NCBI RefSeq assembly: GCF_014649995.1
Contig: NZ_BMUC01000005.1
Location: forward strand, 121,940-185,939
DNA from: Streptomyces griseoflavus
Lineage (GTDB): Bacteria; Actinomycetota; Actinomycetes; Streptomycetales; Streptomycetaceae
DNA length: 64,000 bases
Direction: 5' to 3'
Part shown: positions 17,298 through 26,173 of the stretch, piece by piece
Position numbering within the stretch: position 1 is the stretch's first letter
How the letters are laid out: the number at the start of each line of letters is the position of its first letter
The notes under the pieces: model-generated
The model's database searches: none
Seen by the model: only the letters and a program-made list of their open reading frames with translations
Told to the model about the DNA's origin: nothing
Made by a program: the position numbers and the translations under genes

Positions 17298-17982
17298 CAG
17301 TGACCGCCCTCCTCGTCGGGTCCCTTGGCGAACGCCGCCTCGACCCGGTCGATCTCGTCGGTGCGCATCATCACGTGCACCAGGTCCCCCTCCTGAAGCA
17401 CCGTCTGCGAGCTGGGCAGTATGGCCTCGCCGAGCCGGGTCAGGAACGCCACCCGCACACCGGTCTGGTCCTGCAGTCTGCTGATCCGGTGGCCCACCCA
17501 GGCCGTGGAGGTGTGCACCTCGGCGAGCTGGACACCACCGGTGGGATCGCGCCACAACGGCTCGGCGCCCGAGGGCAGCAGCCGGCGCAGCATCTGGTCG
17601 GCCGTCCAGCGCACGGTCGCCACCGTGGGGATGCCGAGGCGCTGGTAGACCTCCGCACGGCGGGGGTCGTAGAGCGGGGGTCGTAGATGCGGGCGGCGAC
17701 GTTCTCGATGCCGAACATCTCGCGGGCCACCCGTGCGGCGATGATGTTGGAGTTGTCGCCGCTGGAGACGGCGGCGAAGGCGCCCGCGTCCTCGATGCCC
17801 GCCTCACGCAGGGTGTCCTGGTCGAAGCCGACACCGGTGACCCGGCGCCCGCCGAACGAGGAGCCCAGCCGGCGGAAGGCGGTGGGGTCCTGGTCGATCA
17901 CGGCGACCGTGTGGCCCTGTTCCTCCAGGGTCTGGGCCAGGGCGGAACCCACCCTTCCGCAGCCCATGATGACAATATGCAT
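17297..17982 (-). pseudogene. trkA1 (ceoB-like): TrkA-family protein (first of pair), frameshifted by a 14-bp duplication
   Basis: The 5' part reads a normal RCK domain from MHIVIMGCGRVGSALAQTLE to AARIYDPR. The frame is then lost and runs out of homology. The rest of the protein (TVRWTADQMLRRLLPSG... and a complete TrkA_C domain ending KGPDEEGGH) continues in another frame. The break coincides with an exact tandem duplication of 14 bases at 17660-17687. Removing one copy gives 672 bases, a continuous frame of 223 residues, almost the same length as its 222-residue neighbour. It is either a recent inactivating mutation or an assembly/sequencing error. The start ATG at 17980-17982 is conserved. 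Confidence 0.9.
17660..17687. repeat. 14-bp tandem duplication breaking trkA1
   Basis: GCGGGGGTCGTAGA occurs twice in direct contact (17660-17673 and 17674-17687). On the coding strand this repeats Tyr-Asp-Pro-Arg codons and shifts the frame. It is flanked by otherwise intact trkA coding sequence. Confidence 0.95.
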
Positions 17983-18222
17983 CGCGTCACACCGCGCTTC
18001 CTGAAGGCCCTCGGACCTTCATGACCTTCGTGCTCATGTCTCTCTTTCGGCTCGCCAGGCAGGACGTCGCGGCGCCGGAGACCGGGCCGCCAGGCAACAT
18101 CATGCCGGGGGACCGCGGTCCTGACGCCCTCCGGGGTCCGGCCGCCGCGTCCGCGTGCCCGGTCCGACGCAACCGACACCGCCGGCGAACCTCCGAGGTT
18201 CGGGGCAAGGGGAGAAGCAGCC

Positions 18223-19161
18223 ATGACCACACAGATCGACGTCCTCGTACTGGGCGGCGCCGGAGTGGACACCGTCGTGCACGTGCCCGAACTGCCCGTG
18301 CCGCTCGCCGACAGCCACATGATCCAGCCGGGAATCGTCACCCGCGCGGGGCAGAGCGGCGACTTCGTCGCCCTCGGCACCAGCACCCTCGGCCTGCGCA
18401 CCCACCACCTCGACCTGATCGGCGACGACCACGAGGGCGACCTCGTCCGGGCCCTGCACCGGGACCACGGCATCGCGCTCACCGCCCTGCCGCAGCCGCG
18501 CGGCACCAAGCGCGCCGTCAACCTGGTCGGCCCCGACGGCCGGCGGCTCTCCCTGTACGACGCGACCCGCTGGGCGGACGGCGACCGGCTGCCCGAGCGG
18601 ACCGTGCGCGACCTCGCCTCGGTCAGCCGCCACGCCCACGTGGTCATCACCCAGCCCTGCGCGGACGCCCTCCCCCTGCTGCGGGAGACGGGCGTGACGA
18701 TCTCCACCGACCTGCACGACTGGGACGGCGCCAACCCCTACCACGAGGCCTTCGCCCACGCCGCCGACCTCGTGTTCCTCTCCGCCGCCGCCCTGACCGA
18801 CCCGGAGGCCACCATGCGCCGGATCACCGCACGGGGCCGGGCCCGGACCGTCGTCGCCACCGCGGGCGCCGACGGAGCGTTCCTCCTCGCCGACGGCAGG
18901 CTGACCCACGTCCCCGCGGCCGAACCCCCGGCACCCCCGGTGGACTCCAACGGCGCCGGCGACGCCTTCGCGGCCGCGTTCCTGTACGGCATGCTCCACG
19001 GCGAACCGCCCCCGCGCTGCGCCCGCCTCGGGGCGGTGGCCGGCGCGTACGCCTGCACGGTCCCCTCGACGCGGGTGGCCGCCATCGGACCCGGGGCACT
19101 GCTCGCCGGAGCCGCCGGGCCCGCGTCCGAAGACGCCGGCGACGCGGTCAGCGGCGTGTGA
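18223..19161 (+). CDS. PfkB-family carbohydrate kinase
   Basis: A 312-residue protein. The N-terminal PfkB signature region is GQSGDFVALGTSTLGL, and the C-terminal catalytic motif is DSNGAGDAFAAAFLYG, with the general base Asp and anion-hole GAGD. It phosphorylates a sugar or nucleoside with ATP; the substrate (ribose, adenosine or other) is not determinable. The ATG at 18223 has AAGGGGAG 9 bases upstream. It is divergent from the trkA pair with a 240-base gap, and its 3' end overlaps a small minus-strand ORF by 14 bases. Confidence 0.9.
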   Translation: MTTQIDVLVLGGAGVDTVVHVPELPVPLADSHMIQPGIVTRAGQSGDFVALGTSTLGLRTHHLDLIGDDHEGDLVRALHRDHGIALTALPQPRGTKRAVNLVGPDGRRLSLYDATRWADGDRLPERTVRDLASVSRHAHVVITQPCADALPLLRETGVTISTDLHDWDGANPYHEAFAHAADLVFLSAAALTDPEATMRRITARGRARTVVATAGADGAFLLADGRLTHVPAAEPPAPPVDSNGAGDAFAAAFLYGMLHGEPPPRCARLGAVAGAYACTVPSTRVAAIGPGALLAGAAGPASEDAGDAVSGV

Positions 19162-19243
19162 AGCTGCGCACGCTCGCCACGGTGAGGACGCCGAGGACGA
19201 CGAGCGCCGCCGCGGCGCCGATCAGTTCTGCGGTCGTGTGCAT
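19148..19243 (-). CDS. Small single-helix membrane protein, 31 residues
   Basis: The frame reads MHTTAELIGAAAALVVLGV followed by LTVASVRSFTRR. It is a short N-terminus, one 18-20 residue hydrophobic helix and a basic C-terminal tail, as expected of a positive-inside single-span peptide. GGAGG lies 4 bases before the ATG, a good ribosome site. It is divergent from the KimA-like permease and convergent with pfkB. Too small for homology; the ribosome site and the clean helix are the support. KdpF-like or other small regulatory membrane peptides are possible analogues, but there is no sequence match. Confidence 0.5.
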   Translation of the reverse strand: MHTTAELIGAAAALVVLGVLTVASVRSFTRR

Positions 19244-19414
19244 GGGACCTCCACGAGGAGCGGCGCCTGCGGCCGGGCTAGTCATATAGGCATGGAACTC
19301 CCGCGACCTGCGGAATCCGCACCCCGGTCCCCGGCGAATTCACCCGGTGGGCCGAGGCCGTATGGACGCCGTATGGATTGGGGTGGCGAGTGGGTCACCC
19401 CCTGGCCGACGGCC

Positions 19415-19420
19415 TACGAT
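19415..19420 (+). promoter_or_regulatory. Candidate -10 box for a leaderless APC permease transcript
   Basis: TACGAT ends 8 bases before the GTG start at 19429, and no ribosome-binding sequence lies between, which suggests a leaderless mRNA. The -35 region shows only a weak match. The rest of 19244-19428 shows an AT-richer patch near 19281-19292 but no other feature. Confidence 0.4.
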
Positions 19421-19428
19421 CCACTCTT

Positions 19429-21474
19429 GTGTCCAAACTGACCGACGTGCCCAAACGCATCCTCATCGGGCGCGCACTCCGCAGCGACCGGCTCGGGGAA
19501 ACGCTTCTGCCGAAGCGCGTCGCACTGCCCGTCTTCGCCTCCGACCCGCTGTCCTCCGTGGCCTACGCCCCCGGCGAGGTGCTGCTGGTCCTGTCCATCG
19601 CGGGCCTGTCGGCGTACCACTTCAGCCCCTGGATCGCCGTGGCGGTCGTCGTGCTGATGTTCACCGTGGTCGCCTCCTACCGGCAGAACGTGCACGCCTA
19701 CCCCAACGGTGGCGGCGGCTACGAAGTGGTGACCACCAACCTCGGCCCCAGGGCCGGCCGGACCGTCGCGAGTGCCCTGCTGGTCGACTACGTCCTCACC
19801 GTCGCCGTGTCGATCTCCGCCGGTGTGGAGAACCTGGGCTCGGCGATCCCGTTCGTCGTCGAGAACAAGGTGGCCTGCGCCATCGCCGTGATCGTGCTGC
19901 TGACGCTGATGAACCTGCGCGGCGTGCGGGAATCGGGCACTCTCTTCGCCATCCCGACGTACATCTTCGTCACCGGCGTCTTCACCATGATCGCGTGGGG
20001 CGCGTTCCGCGGCCTGGTGCTCGGCGACGAGATGCGGGCCCCGACCGCGGACTTCGAGATCAAACCCGAACACCCCGGCCTGGCGGGCTTCGCCCTGTTC
20101 TTCCTCCTGCTGCGCGCCTTCTCCTCCGGCTGTGCCGCGCTCACCGGCGTCGAGGCGATCTCCAACGGTGTCCCGGCCTTCCGCAAGCCCAAGTCCAAGA
20201 ACGCGGCGACCACGCTCGCGCTGATGGGCCTGCTCGCCGTCACCATGTTCTGCGGCATCATCGCCCTGGCCGGCGCCACCCGGGTGCGCATGGCCGAGAA
20301 CCCGGCCACCGATCTCTTCGACAACGGCGTACCGCTCGGTCCGGACTACGTACAGCACCCGGTGATCTCGCAGGTGGCCGAAGCCGTCTTCGGCCACGGC
20401 AGCCTGCTGTTCCTCCTCCTTGCCGCCGCCACCGCGCTGGTGCTGTTCCTCGCCGCGAACACCGCCTACAACGGCTTCCCGCTCCTCGGCTCGATCCTCG
20501 CCCAGGACCGCTACCTCCCCCGCCAGCTCCACACCCGCGGCGACCGGCTCGCCTTCTCCAACGGCATCCTGCTGCTCGCCGGCGCCGCCGCGCTGCTGGT
20601 GTGGGCGTACGGCGCCAGCACCACCCGTCTGATCCAGCTCTACATCGTCGGCGTGTTCGTGTCCTTCACGCTCAGCCAGATCGGCATGGTCCGGCACTGG
20701 AACCGCCTGCTGACCACCGAGAAGGATCAGGCCAAGCGCCGTCACATGATCCGCTCCCGGGCCATCAACACCTTCGGCGCCTTCTTCACCGGCGTGGTCC
20801 TGATCGTCGTGCTGGTCTCCAAGTTCACCCACGGAGCATGGGTGGCGCTGCTCGGCATGTGCGTCTTCTTCGTGACGATGACGTTGATCCGCCGGCACTA
20901 CGACCGCGTCGCCGAGGAGGTCGCCGCACCGGAGGAGCCGAGCGACGACATGGTGCGCCCCTCCCGGGTCCACTCGGTCGTCCTGGTTTCCAGGATCCAC
21001 CGCCCGACCCTGCGGGCCCTCGCCTACGCCAAGCTGATGCGCTCGGACAGCCTCGAGGCGCTCAGCGTCAACGTCGACGCGGCGGAGACCCGGGCGCTGC
21101 ACGAGGAATGGGAGCGGCGCGGCATCGAGGTGCCCCTGAAGGTGCTGGACTCCCCCTACCGCGAGGTCACGCGGCCGGTCATCGAGTACGTCAAGAACCT
21201 GCGCAGGGAGTCGCCGCGGGACGTGGTGTCCGTGTTCATCCCCGAATACGTGGTCGGCCACTGGTACGAGCAGCTGCTGCACAACCAGAGCGCGCTGCGG
21301 CTCAAGGGCCGGCTGCTGTTCACACCCGGCGTGATGGTGACCTCGGTGCCGTACCAGCTGGAGTCCTCCGAGGCCGCGAAGAAGCGGGCCCGCAAGCGGG
21401 CGGACTGGGCCGCGCCCGGATCCGTGCGCCGCGGCCCGAAGGAGCGGGCGAAGGACTCCTCCCGGCACACGTAG
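19429..21474 (+). CDS. APC-superfamily permease, KimA-like potassium importer
   Basis: A 681-residue protein. The N-terminus has KRVALPVFASDPLSSVAYAPGEVLL, the hallmark of the KimA/YdaO branch of the APC superfamily. About 12 membrane helices span 30-480. A cytoplasmic C-terminal domain of about 180 residues (about 500-680) includes HSVVLVSRIHRPTLRALAYAK and has the look of a UspA-like regulatory domain. KimA of B. subtilis imports K+ and is inhibited by c-di-AMP. Neighbouring trkA and kdpDE genes support a K+ role; amino-acid transport remains possible. The order trkA-APC-TrmA matches Rv2691-Rv2689c. A GTG start is chosen. Confidence 0.85.
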   Translation: MSKLTDVPKRILIGRALRSDRLGETLLPKRVALPVFASDPLSSVAYAPGEVLLVLSIAGLSAYHFSPWIAVAVVVLMFTVVASYRQNVHAYPNGGGGYEVVTTNLGPRAGRTVASALLVDYVLTVAVSISAGVENLGSAIPFVVENKVACAIAVIVLLTLMNLRGVRESGTLFAIPTYIFVTGVFTMIAWGAFRGLVLGDEMRAPTADFEIKPEHPGLAGFALFFLLLRAFSSGCAALTGVEAISNGVPAFRKPKSKNAATTLALMGLLAVTMFCGIIALAGATRVRMAENPATDLFDNGVPLGPDYVQHPVISQVAEAVFGHGSLLFLLLAAATALVLFLAANTAYNGFPLLGSILAQDRYLPRQLHTRGDRLAFSNGILLLAGAAALLVWAYGASTTRLIQLYIVGVFVSFTLSQIGMVRHWNRLLTTEKDQAKRRHMIRSRAINTFGAFFTGVVLIVVLVSKFTHGAWVALLGMCVFFVTMTLIRRHYDRVAEEVAAPEEPSDDMVRPSRVHSVVLVSRIHRPTLRALAYAKLMRSDSLEALSVNVDAAETRALHEEWERRGIEVPLKVLDSPYREVTRPVIEYVKNLRRESPRDVVSVFIPEYVVGHWYEQLLHNQSALRLKGRLLFTPGVMVTSVPYQLESSEAAKKRARKRADWAAPGSVRRGPKERAKDSSRHT

Positions 21475-21544
21475 ACTGGTGGGCTGTTGTTGTCCCGGGC
21501 CCTGAGGGGTCCGCCCGTTCCCGATGTTGTGGAGTCACCCCGCC

Positions 21545-22873
21545 ATGCAGGCAGAACCGAGGAAATCACTGGTGGGGGAGGAGTACGAGGTCGAGGTCGG
21601 CCCCGTCGCCCACGGCGGCCACTGCATCGCCCGCACCTCCGAGGGCCAGGTCCTCTTCGTCCGGCACGCCCTGCCCGGCGAACGGGTCGTCGCCCAGGTC
21701 ACCGAGGGCGAGCAGGGGGCCCGCTTCCTGCGCGCGGACGCGGTACGGGTGCTGGACGCCTCCAAGGACCGCATCGACGCCCCCTGCCCCTTCGCCGGCC
21801 CCGGCCGCTGCGGCGGCTGCGACTGGCAGCACGCCAAGCCCGGCGCCCAGCGGCGCCTCAAGGGCGAGGTCGTCGCCGAGCAGCTCCAGCGCCTCGCCGG
21901 GCTCACCCCGGAGGAGGCCGGCTGGGACGGCACCGTGATGCCGGCCGAGGGCGACAAGGTCCCCGCCGGTCAGGTCCCGGCGTGGCGCACGCGCGTGCAG
22001 TACGCCGTCACCGCCGACGGCCGGGCAGGACTGCGCCGGCACCGCTCGCACGAGGTCGAGGCGATCGACCACTGCATGATCGCCGCTGAGGGCGTCAGCG
22101 AGCTGGGCATCGAGAAGCGGGACTGGACGGGCATGGACTCCGTCGAGGCGATCGCCGCGACCGGCTCCCAGGACCGCCAGGTCGTCCTCACCCCCAAGCC
22201 CGGCGCCCGGCTCCCCCTGGTCGAGCTGGACCGCCCCGTGTCGGTCATGCGCGTCGACGAGCGCTCCGGTCAGCTGCACCGCGTCCACGGCCGCCCCTTC
22301 GTCCGCGAACGCGCCGACGGCCGCACCCACCGCGTCGCCGGCGGCGGCTTCTGGCAGGTCCACCCGAAGGCCGCCGACACCCTCGTCACCGCCGTCATGC
22401 AGGGCCTGCTGCCCCGCAAGGGCGACATGGCCCTCGACCTCTACTGCGGCGTCGGCCTGTTCGCCGGCGCCCTGGCCGACCGCGTCGGTGAGGCGGGCGC
22501 GGTCCTCGGCATCGAGTCCGGCAAGCGCGCCGTCGAGGACGCCCGCCACAACCTGGCGGACTTCCCCCGCGTCCGCATCGAACAGGGCAAGGTCGACTCC
22601 GTCCTGCCCCGCACCGGCATCAGCGAGGTCGACCTCGTCGTCCTCGACCCGCCGCGCTCCGGCGCCGGCCGCAAGACCGTCGAGCACCTGTCGTCCCTCG
22701 GCGCCCGCCGCATCGCCTACGTCGCCTGCGACCCGGCGGCACTGGCCCGGGACCTGGCGTACTTCCGGGACGGCGGGTACCGGGTGCGGACGCTGCGGGT
22801 GTTCGACCTGTTTCCCATGACGCATCACGTGGAGTGCGTGGCGATCCTGGAGCCGGCCGGCAAGGGCGCCTGA
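21545..22873 (+). CDS. TrmA/RumA-family RNA (uracil-C5)-methyltransferase
   Basis: A 442-residue protein. The TRAM domain (about 8-70) is followed by an [4Fe-4S]-type Cys cluster in CPFAGPGRCGGCDW. A central region and the SAM-binding motif DLYCGVGLFAGALA precede LDPPRSGAG, and the catalytic nucleophile Cys lies in VACDPAALARDLAYF near residue 400. It methylates a uridine in rRNA or tRNA; which position is not decidable. The ATG at 21545 has GGAG 8-9 bases upstream. It marks the end of the conserved core block (compare Rv2689c). Confidence 0.92.
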   Translation: MQAEPRKSLVGEEYEVEVGPVAHGGHCIARTSEGQVLFVRHALPGERVVAQVTEGEQGARFLRADAVRVLDASKDRIDAPCPFAGPGRCGGCDWQHAKPGAQRRLKGEVVAEQLQRLAGLTPEEAGWDGTVMPAEGDKVPAGQVPAWRTRVQYAVTADGRAGLRRHRSHEVEAIDHCMIAAEGVSELGIEKRDWTGMDSVEAIAATGSQDRQVVLTPKPGARLPLVELDRPVSVMRVDERSGQLHRVHGRPFVRERADGRTHRVAGGGFWQVHPKAADTLVTAVMQGLLPRKGDMALDLYCGVGLFAGALADRVGEAGAVLGIESGKRAVEDARHNLADFPRVRIEQGKVDSVLPRTGISEVDLVVLDPPRSGAGRKTVEHLSSLGARRIAYVACDPAALARDLAYFRDGGYRVRTLRVFDLFPMTHHVECVAILEPAGKGA

Positions 22874-22892
22874 CCTGCGGTTCAGCAGGAGT

Positions 22893-23150
22893 GCCGGGGG
22901 TCTCGACGAGGTCGACGTCATCGCCGCGGCCCTGGGCGAGCGCCCGCGGGCCCCCCGTGCCCGGATCGCCCTCCTCGGCGAGGCCAGGGCCACGGTCGCC
23001 CGCCGCGGCACCGGCGACCTGCAACGCCTGGAGCACATCCGCACCCTGCTCACCGGCCAGGGCCACGACACCACGGGCACCACTCTCGCCCTGTTCTCCC
23101 CGCACTGGTTCCACCCGGACCCGGTCGGGGCCGCGGCCGGCCGTGCCCGC
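22893..23150 (+). pseudogene. Probable remnant of an ATPase-like gene
   Basis: A start-less reading frame encodes GLDEVDVIAAALGERPRAP followed by RIALLGEARATVARRGTGD, a helix with LEHIRTLLTGQGHDTTG and TTLALFSPHWFHPDP. In wording it resembles the C-terminal part of Streptomyces AAA-ATPase/DUF234-like proteins that end in a restriction-like fold. No start codon, ribosome site or upstream domain is present, and the frame runs on into unrelated sequence. I read it as a decayed fragment at the edge of the accessory region. Certainty is low. Confidence 0.3.
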
Positions 23151-23349
23151 GCACGACCGTGGCGCGCCGCAGGGTGCCTGTGGCGCAGTCCCTCGCCTTC
23201 GGGTGATGTCGATGCCGGGACCGCCGGTGGGCGCGGCGAGGCAACCACCACCGCCCCACGTGCGGGTGACGACGCAGGCGACAGGTGAACGGGCCGGTGG
23301 CGGCGCGAGTATGGTGAGTGGCCTGTCCGGATGGGTCTGGGGGAGTTCG

Positions 23350-23781
23350 ATGTCGTTCGAGCGGGAGTGGTGGGAACTGCGTGCGGCGGCGGTCGAGCGG
23401 ACCGCCGTACGGATCAACAGCACTCCGGCCGACGGTGGCAGAGGCGGGGGCGGCGGAAAGGACCTGGTGGTCAGCCGGGACGACCTCGGCGCCATCGGCA
23501 GTGACGCCTACGACCTGTTGGGCCGGCTGACGAAGGAGGGCGACATCGCCCGTCCCGCCACGTTCGACGCGGCGACGGCACTGACCAACGGGAACTTCGT
23601 GAGCGGTTCGGCCGTGCTGAAGGTGCATGACTTCTGGGGGACCCACCTGAAGACGCTGCTGGACGCCTGCGCGCAGATCTCGAACCACCTCGATTACAGC
23701 AAGGCCCAGCACGACAAGAACGAGGCGAGGATCGAGGGAGAGCTGACGCGGATCTCCCTGCTCACCGACTACATGAGCTAG
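23350..23781 (+). CDS. Small helical protein of a WXG-type cassette, 143 residues
   Basis: The start ATG at 23350 has GGGGGAG about 5 bases upstream. A helical N-terminus (MSFEREWWELRAAAVER) and a Gly-rich break (GGRGGGGGKDL) lead to three further helices, with FWGTHLKTLLDACAQ and a coiled-coil-like C-terminus. There is no signal peptide, no Cys pair and no membrane helix. Size and helical layout resemble ESX/WXG100-like partners. It is followed 20 bases later by the large WXG protein, probably one operon. I do not recognise a named family; the partner or chaperone role is inference. Confidence 0.7.
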   Translation: MSFEREWWELRAAAVERTAVRINSTPADGGRGGGGGKDLVVSRDDLGAIGSDAYDLLGRLTKEGDIARPATFDAATALTNGNFVSGSAVLKVHDFWGTHLKTLLDACAQISNHLDYSKAQHDKNEARIEGELTRISLLTDYMS

Positions 23782-23801
23782 GGCTCGGGGGAGCGCTCGG
23801 C

Positions 23802-26135
23802 ATGCTGAAGTACGAGGACGTGATCGACGCCCCGGTGGCGAAGCTGAAGGCCGCCGTCGACGACTGGTCGGAGATGGCGGGGAAGCTGGACAAGCTCGCC
23901 ACCGAGGCCGCCGACGGGATGAAGGCCAAGGCGGACCGCGCGGACTGGGAAGGCGTCAACGCCGGCGTCACCAAGGCGTTCATCGGCAGGACGGCCAAGG
24001 AGTTCGCGGACGCCGCGGCCGAGGCCAAGGGTGTGAAGCGGATCCTGGAAGAGGGCTACGCGGCCATCAAGAAGGCCAGGGACGACCTGATCGACATCCG
24101 GGACCACGAGGGGCCCGCGGCCGGCATCCGCGTGGACGGCAACGGCAAGGTCGTGGCACGGCACCCGTTGTCCGAGAACGAGGCGGCGTTGCTCGACCCC
24201 GACCACAACGAGATGGTGCGGAAGGAGAAGCGGAACATCGAGTCGTGGCAGAAGCGCATCGACATCATTGTCGACAACTGCAACGACACCGACCTAGCCC
24301 TCAAGAACACGCTCGAGGCCAACGTCACCGACCGCAAGGACTTCAGCGCCCCGACGTACACGAAACTGGACCAGGAGGAGGCCGCCCGCGCCGCCGCCCT
24401 CGCGGCCAAGGGGCGGGACCTCACACACGCCGAGCTTCAGCAGCTCAACGACCTGCTGAAGGACAACAGTTCGTCGGCGGAGTTCTCCAAGGGTTTCTAC
24501 GAGAAGCTCGGCCCCGAGAAGTCGCTGGCGTTCTTCGGCCGGCTCTCCACGGACACGTACGAGTTCGGCAAGGTCGACCAGGAGCGGCTCAAGGACGTCC
24601 AGGAACTCCAGCGGAACCTGGGCCTCACGTTGGGTACCGCCTCCCACGACAAGGAGTTCACCGACCGGTGGGGACCGGAGCTCCGCAGACTGGGTACGGA
24701 GCACGTTCCGCTGGCCGAGCACGAACGCGGCGGGCCGTTCGGATACCAGCTGCTCGGCGGCATCATGCGGTACGGGAACTACGACGCGGAGTTCCTCAAC
24801 CCGATCGCCGAACACGTGGCGCAGCTGCACCAGAAGGACCCCGACATGTTCGCCGGCAACAGGGTGGGGAAGAACCCGTTCAACCCCTCCGGCGTGAACG
24901 GGGCCGGCTACGACCCGGCCACCGCCATGCTGGAAGCGCTCGGCAACAGCCCGGAAGCGGCGAAGAAGTTCTTCGCCGACCCCCCGACCGCGTACAACGA
25001 GGACGGCACGGTCCACCACGGCGCCACGGCCGACCTCGGCAAGAACAAGTACGGCGAGGCGATCGACAACTACCTCGACTTCTTCGGCAACGAGAAGTGG
25101 GAGTCCTTCTCCGACATCAACGCGCTGGACCAGAAGGAGATCACGGCGTCGCACGGCTACATGCCCGACGCCCTCGGCCACGCCCTGGAGGCGGCGACCC
25201 TCGGCCATCCGGCCGGGCATCCGGACGCCGGCGTGGTGCGGGACGCGGACAACGCCGCGGTCATGCAGAAGGTCATGGAGAAGTACGGTGCGGAACCGGA
25301 GCTGCTCAAGAAGCACGAGGTGATGGCCGACAGCCTGGGCGTCATGGGCGCCGGCTACATCGACGACATCAACTGGGCGCTGGCCAAGAACGAACCGGGA
25401 AGCGTGTTCGCGCCGGGCAGGAACCCGGACGGACACGTCGACTTCGCGTACACCGCGGACGGGAACGGGCGAAGTGCCGTCCGGGGCTTCCTCAGCACCC
25501 TGGGACAACACCCGGACGCCTACGCGACGGTGTCGGCCGCGGAACAGGTCTACACCCGCAGCGTCCTCGAAGGGACAGTGGGCCCGGACGGAACGATCAG
25601 CCAGGGCGCTGCCAGGGCGACCGTGCGGGTGGGCGCCGAGGTGCAGGGCATGCTCGACCAGTCCCGGGCCGACCAGGTCGAAGCGACGAACCTCAAGACC
25701 CACGAGGAGTACGCGGCCGCGGTCGCCGCGCGGGCGGGCTGGATCGAGTTCGGGGCCACGGCGGGCATCGCGGCGGGCGTCGCCTTCCTGCCCGCGACCG
25801 CGGCCGTGGGCACGGCCGCGGTGCTCGTCCCCTTGGCGACCGACACCGCCAGCGGCGCCGCCGAACAGGTCATCGGCCAGATGATCGGCGACATCTCCGG
25901 CAACTCGGTGGATGAGCACAAGGAGAAGATGGAAGACCTCACCGACGAGGAGAGGAAGAAGATCTACACCGCCGGTGAGAGCATGGTCGAGGCCCCGAAG
26001 GACGCGTTCCTGCAGCATCATGATGTGGGCGAGGACGACGAATTCAGACAGGAACTGTACGAATCGATGCTGATCGGCTACGGAGTTGGCAACGATAGGC
26101 AGAGGCAGCAGGGCAACGCCCCGGAGACCGACTGA
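23802..26135 (+). CDS. Large WXG-motif protein, 777 residues, possible type VII secretion-like substrate (DUF6571-like)
   Basis: Residues 1-110 form a helical hairpin with Trp49-Glu50-Gly51 at the turn, the WXG signature. A long charged middle region (about 110-640) contains repeated Asn/Asp/Lys segments such as GKNPFNPSGVNGAGYDPATAML and NALDQKEITASHGYMPDAL; this type is seen in the Streptomyces DUF6571 family. A hydrophobic helix pair (about 650-700, GATAGIAAGVAFLPATAAVGT) precedes an acidic tail. There is no N-terminal signal peptide. Secretion via a type VII-like route is inference; no Ess/Ecc genes are nearby. No catalytic motif is recognised. Confidence 0.75.
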   Translation: MLKYEDVIDAPVAKLKAAVDDWSEMAGKLDKLATEAADGMKAKADRADWEGVNAGVTKAFIGRTAKEFADAAAEAKGVKRILEEGYAAIKKARDDLIDIRDHEGPAAGIRVDGNGKVVARHPLSENEAALLDPDHNEMVRKEKRNIESWQKRIDIIVDNCNDTDLALKNTLEANVTDRKDFSAPTYTKLDQEEAARAAALAAKGRDLTHAELQQLNDLLKDNSSSAEFSKGFYEKLGPEKSLAFFGRLSTDTYEFGKVDQERLKDVQELQRNLGLTLGTASHDKEFTDRWGPELRRLGTEHVPLAEHERGGPFGYQLLGGIMRYGNYDAEFLNPIAEHVAQLHQKDPDMFAGNRVGKNPFNPSGVNGAGYDPATAMLEALGNSPEAAKKFFADPPTAYNEDGTVHHGATADLGKNKYGEAIDNYLDFFGNEKWESFSDINALDQKEITASHGYMPDALGHALEAATLGHPAGHPDAGVVRDADNAAVMQKVMEKYGAEPELLKKHEVMADSLGVMGAGYIDDINWALAKNEPGSVFAPGRNPDGHVDFAYTADGNGRSAVRGFLSTLGQHPDAYATVSAAEQVYTRSVLEGTVGPDGTISQGAARATVRVGAEVQGMLDQSRADQVEATNLKTHEEYAAAVAARAGWIEFGATAGIAAGVAFLPATAAVGTAAVLVPLATDTASGAAEQVIGQMIGDISGNSVDEHKEKMEDLTDEERKKIYTAGESMVEAPKDAFLQHHDVGEDDEFRQELYESMLIGYGVGNDRQRQQGNAPETD

Positions 26136-26173
26136 GACCAGTGGACGGCCGAGGACGCAAGAGGACGCGGACA

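Noticed and set aside
24294-26021. Long minus-strand frame opposite the WXG protein
   Set aside because: It is an antisense shadow produced by high third-position GC; no start signal or family pattern.
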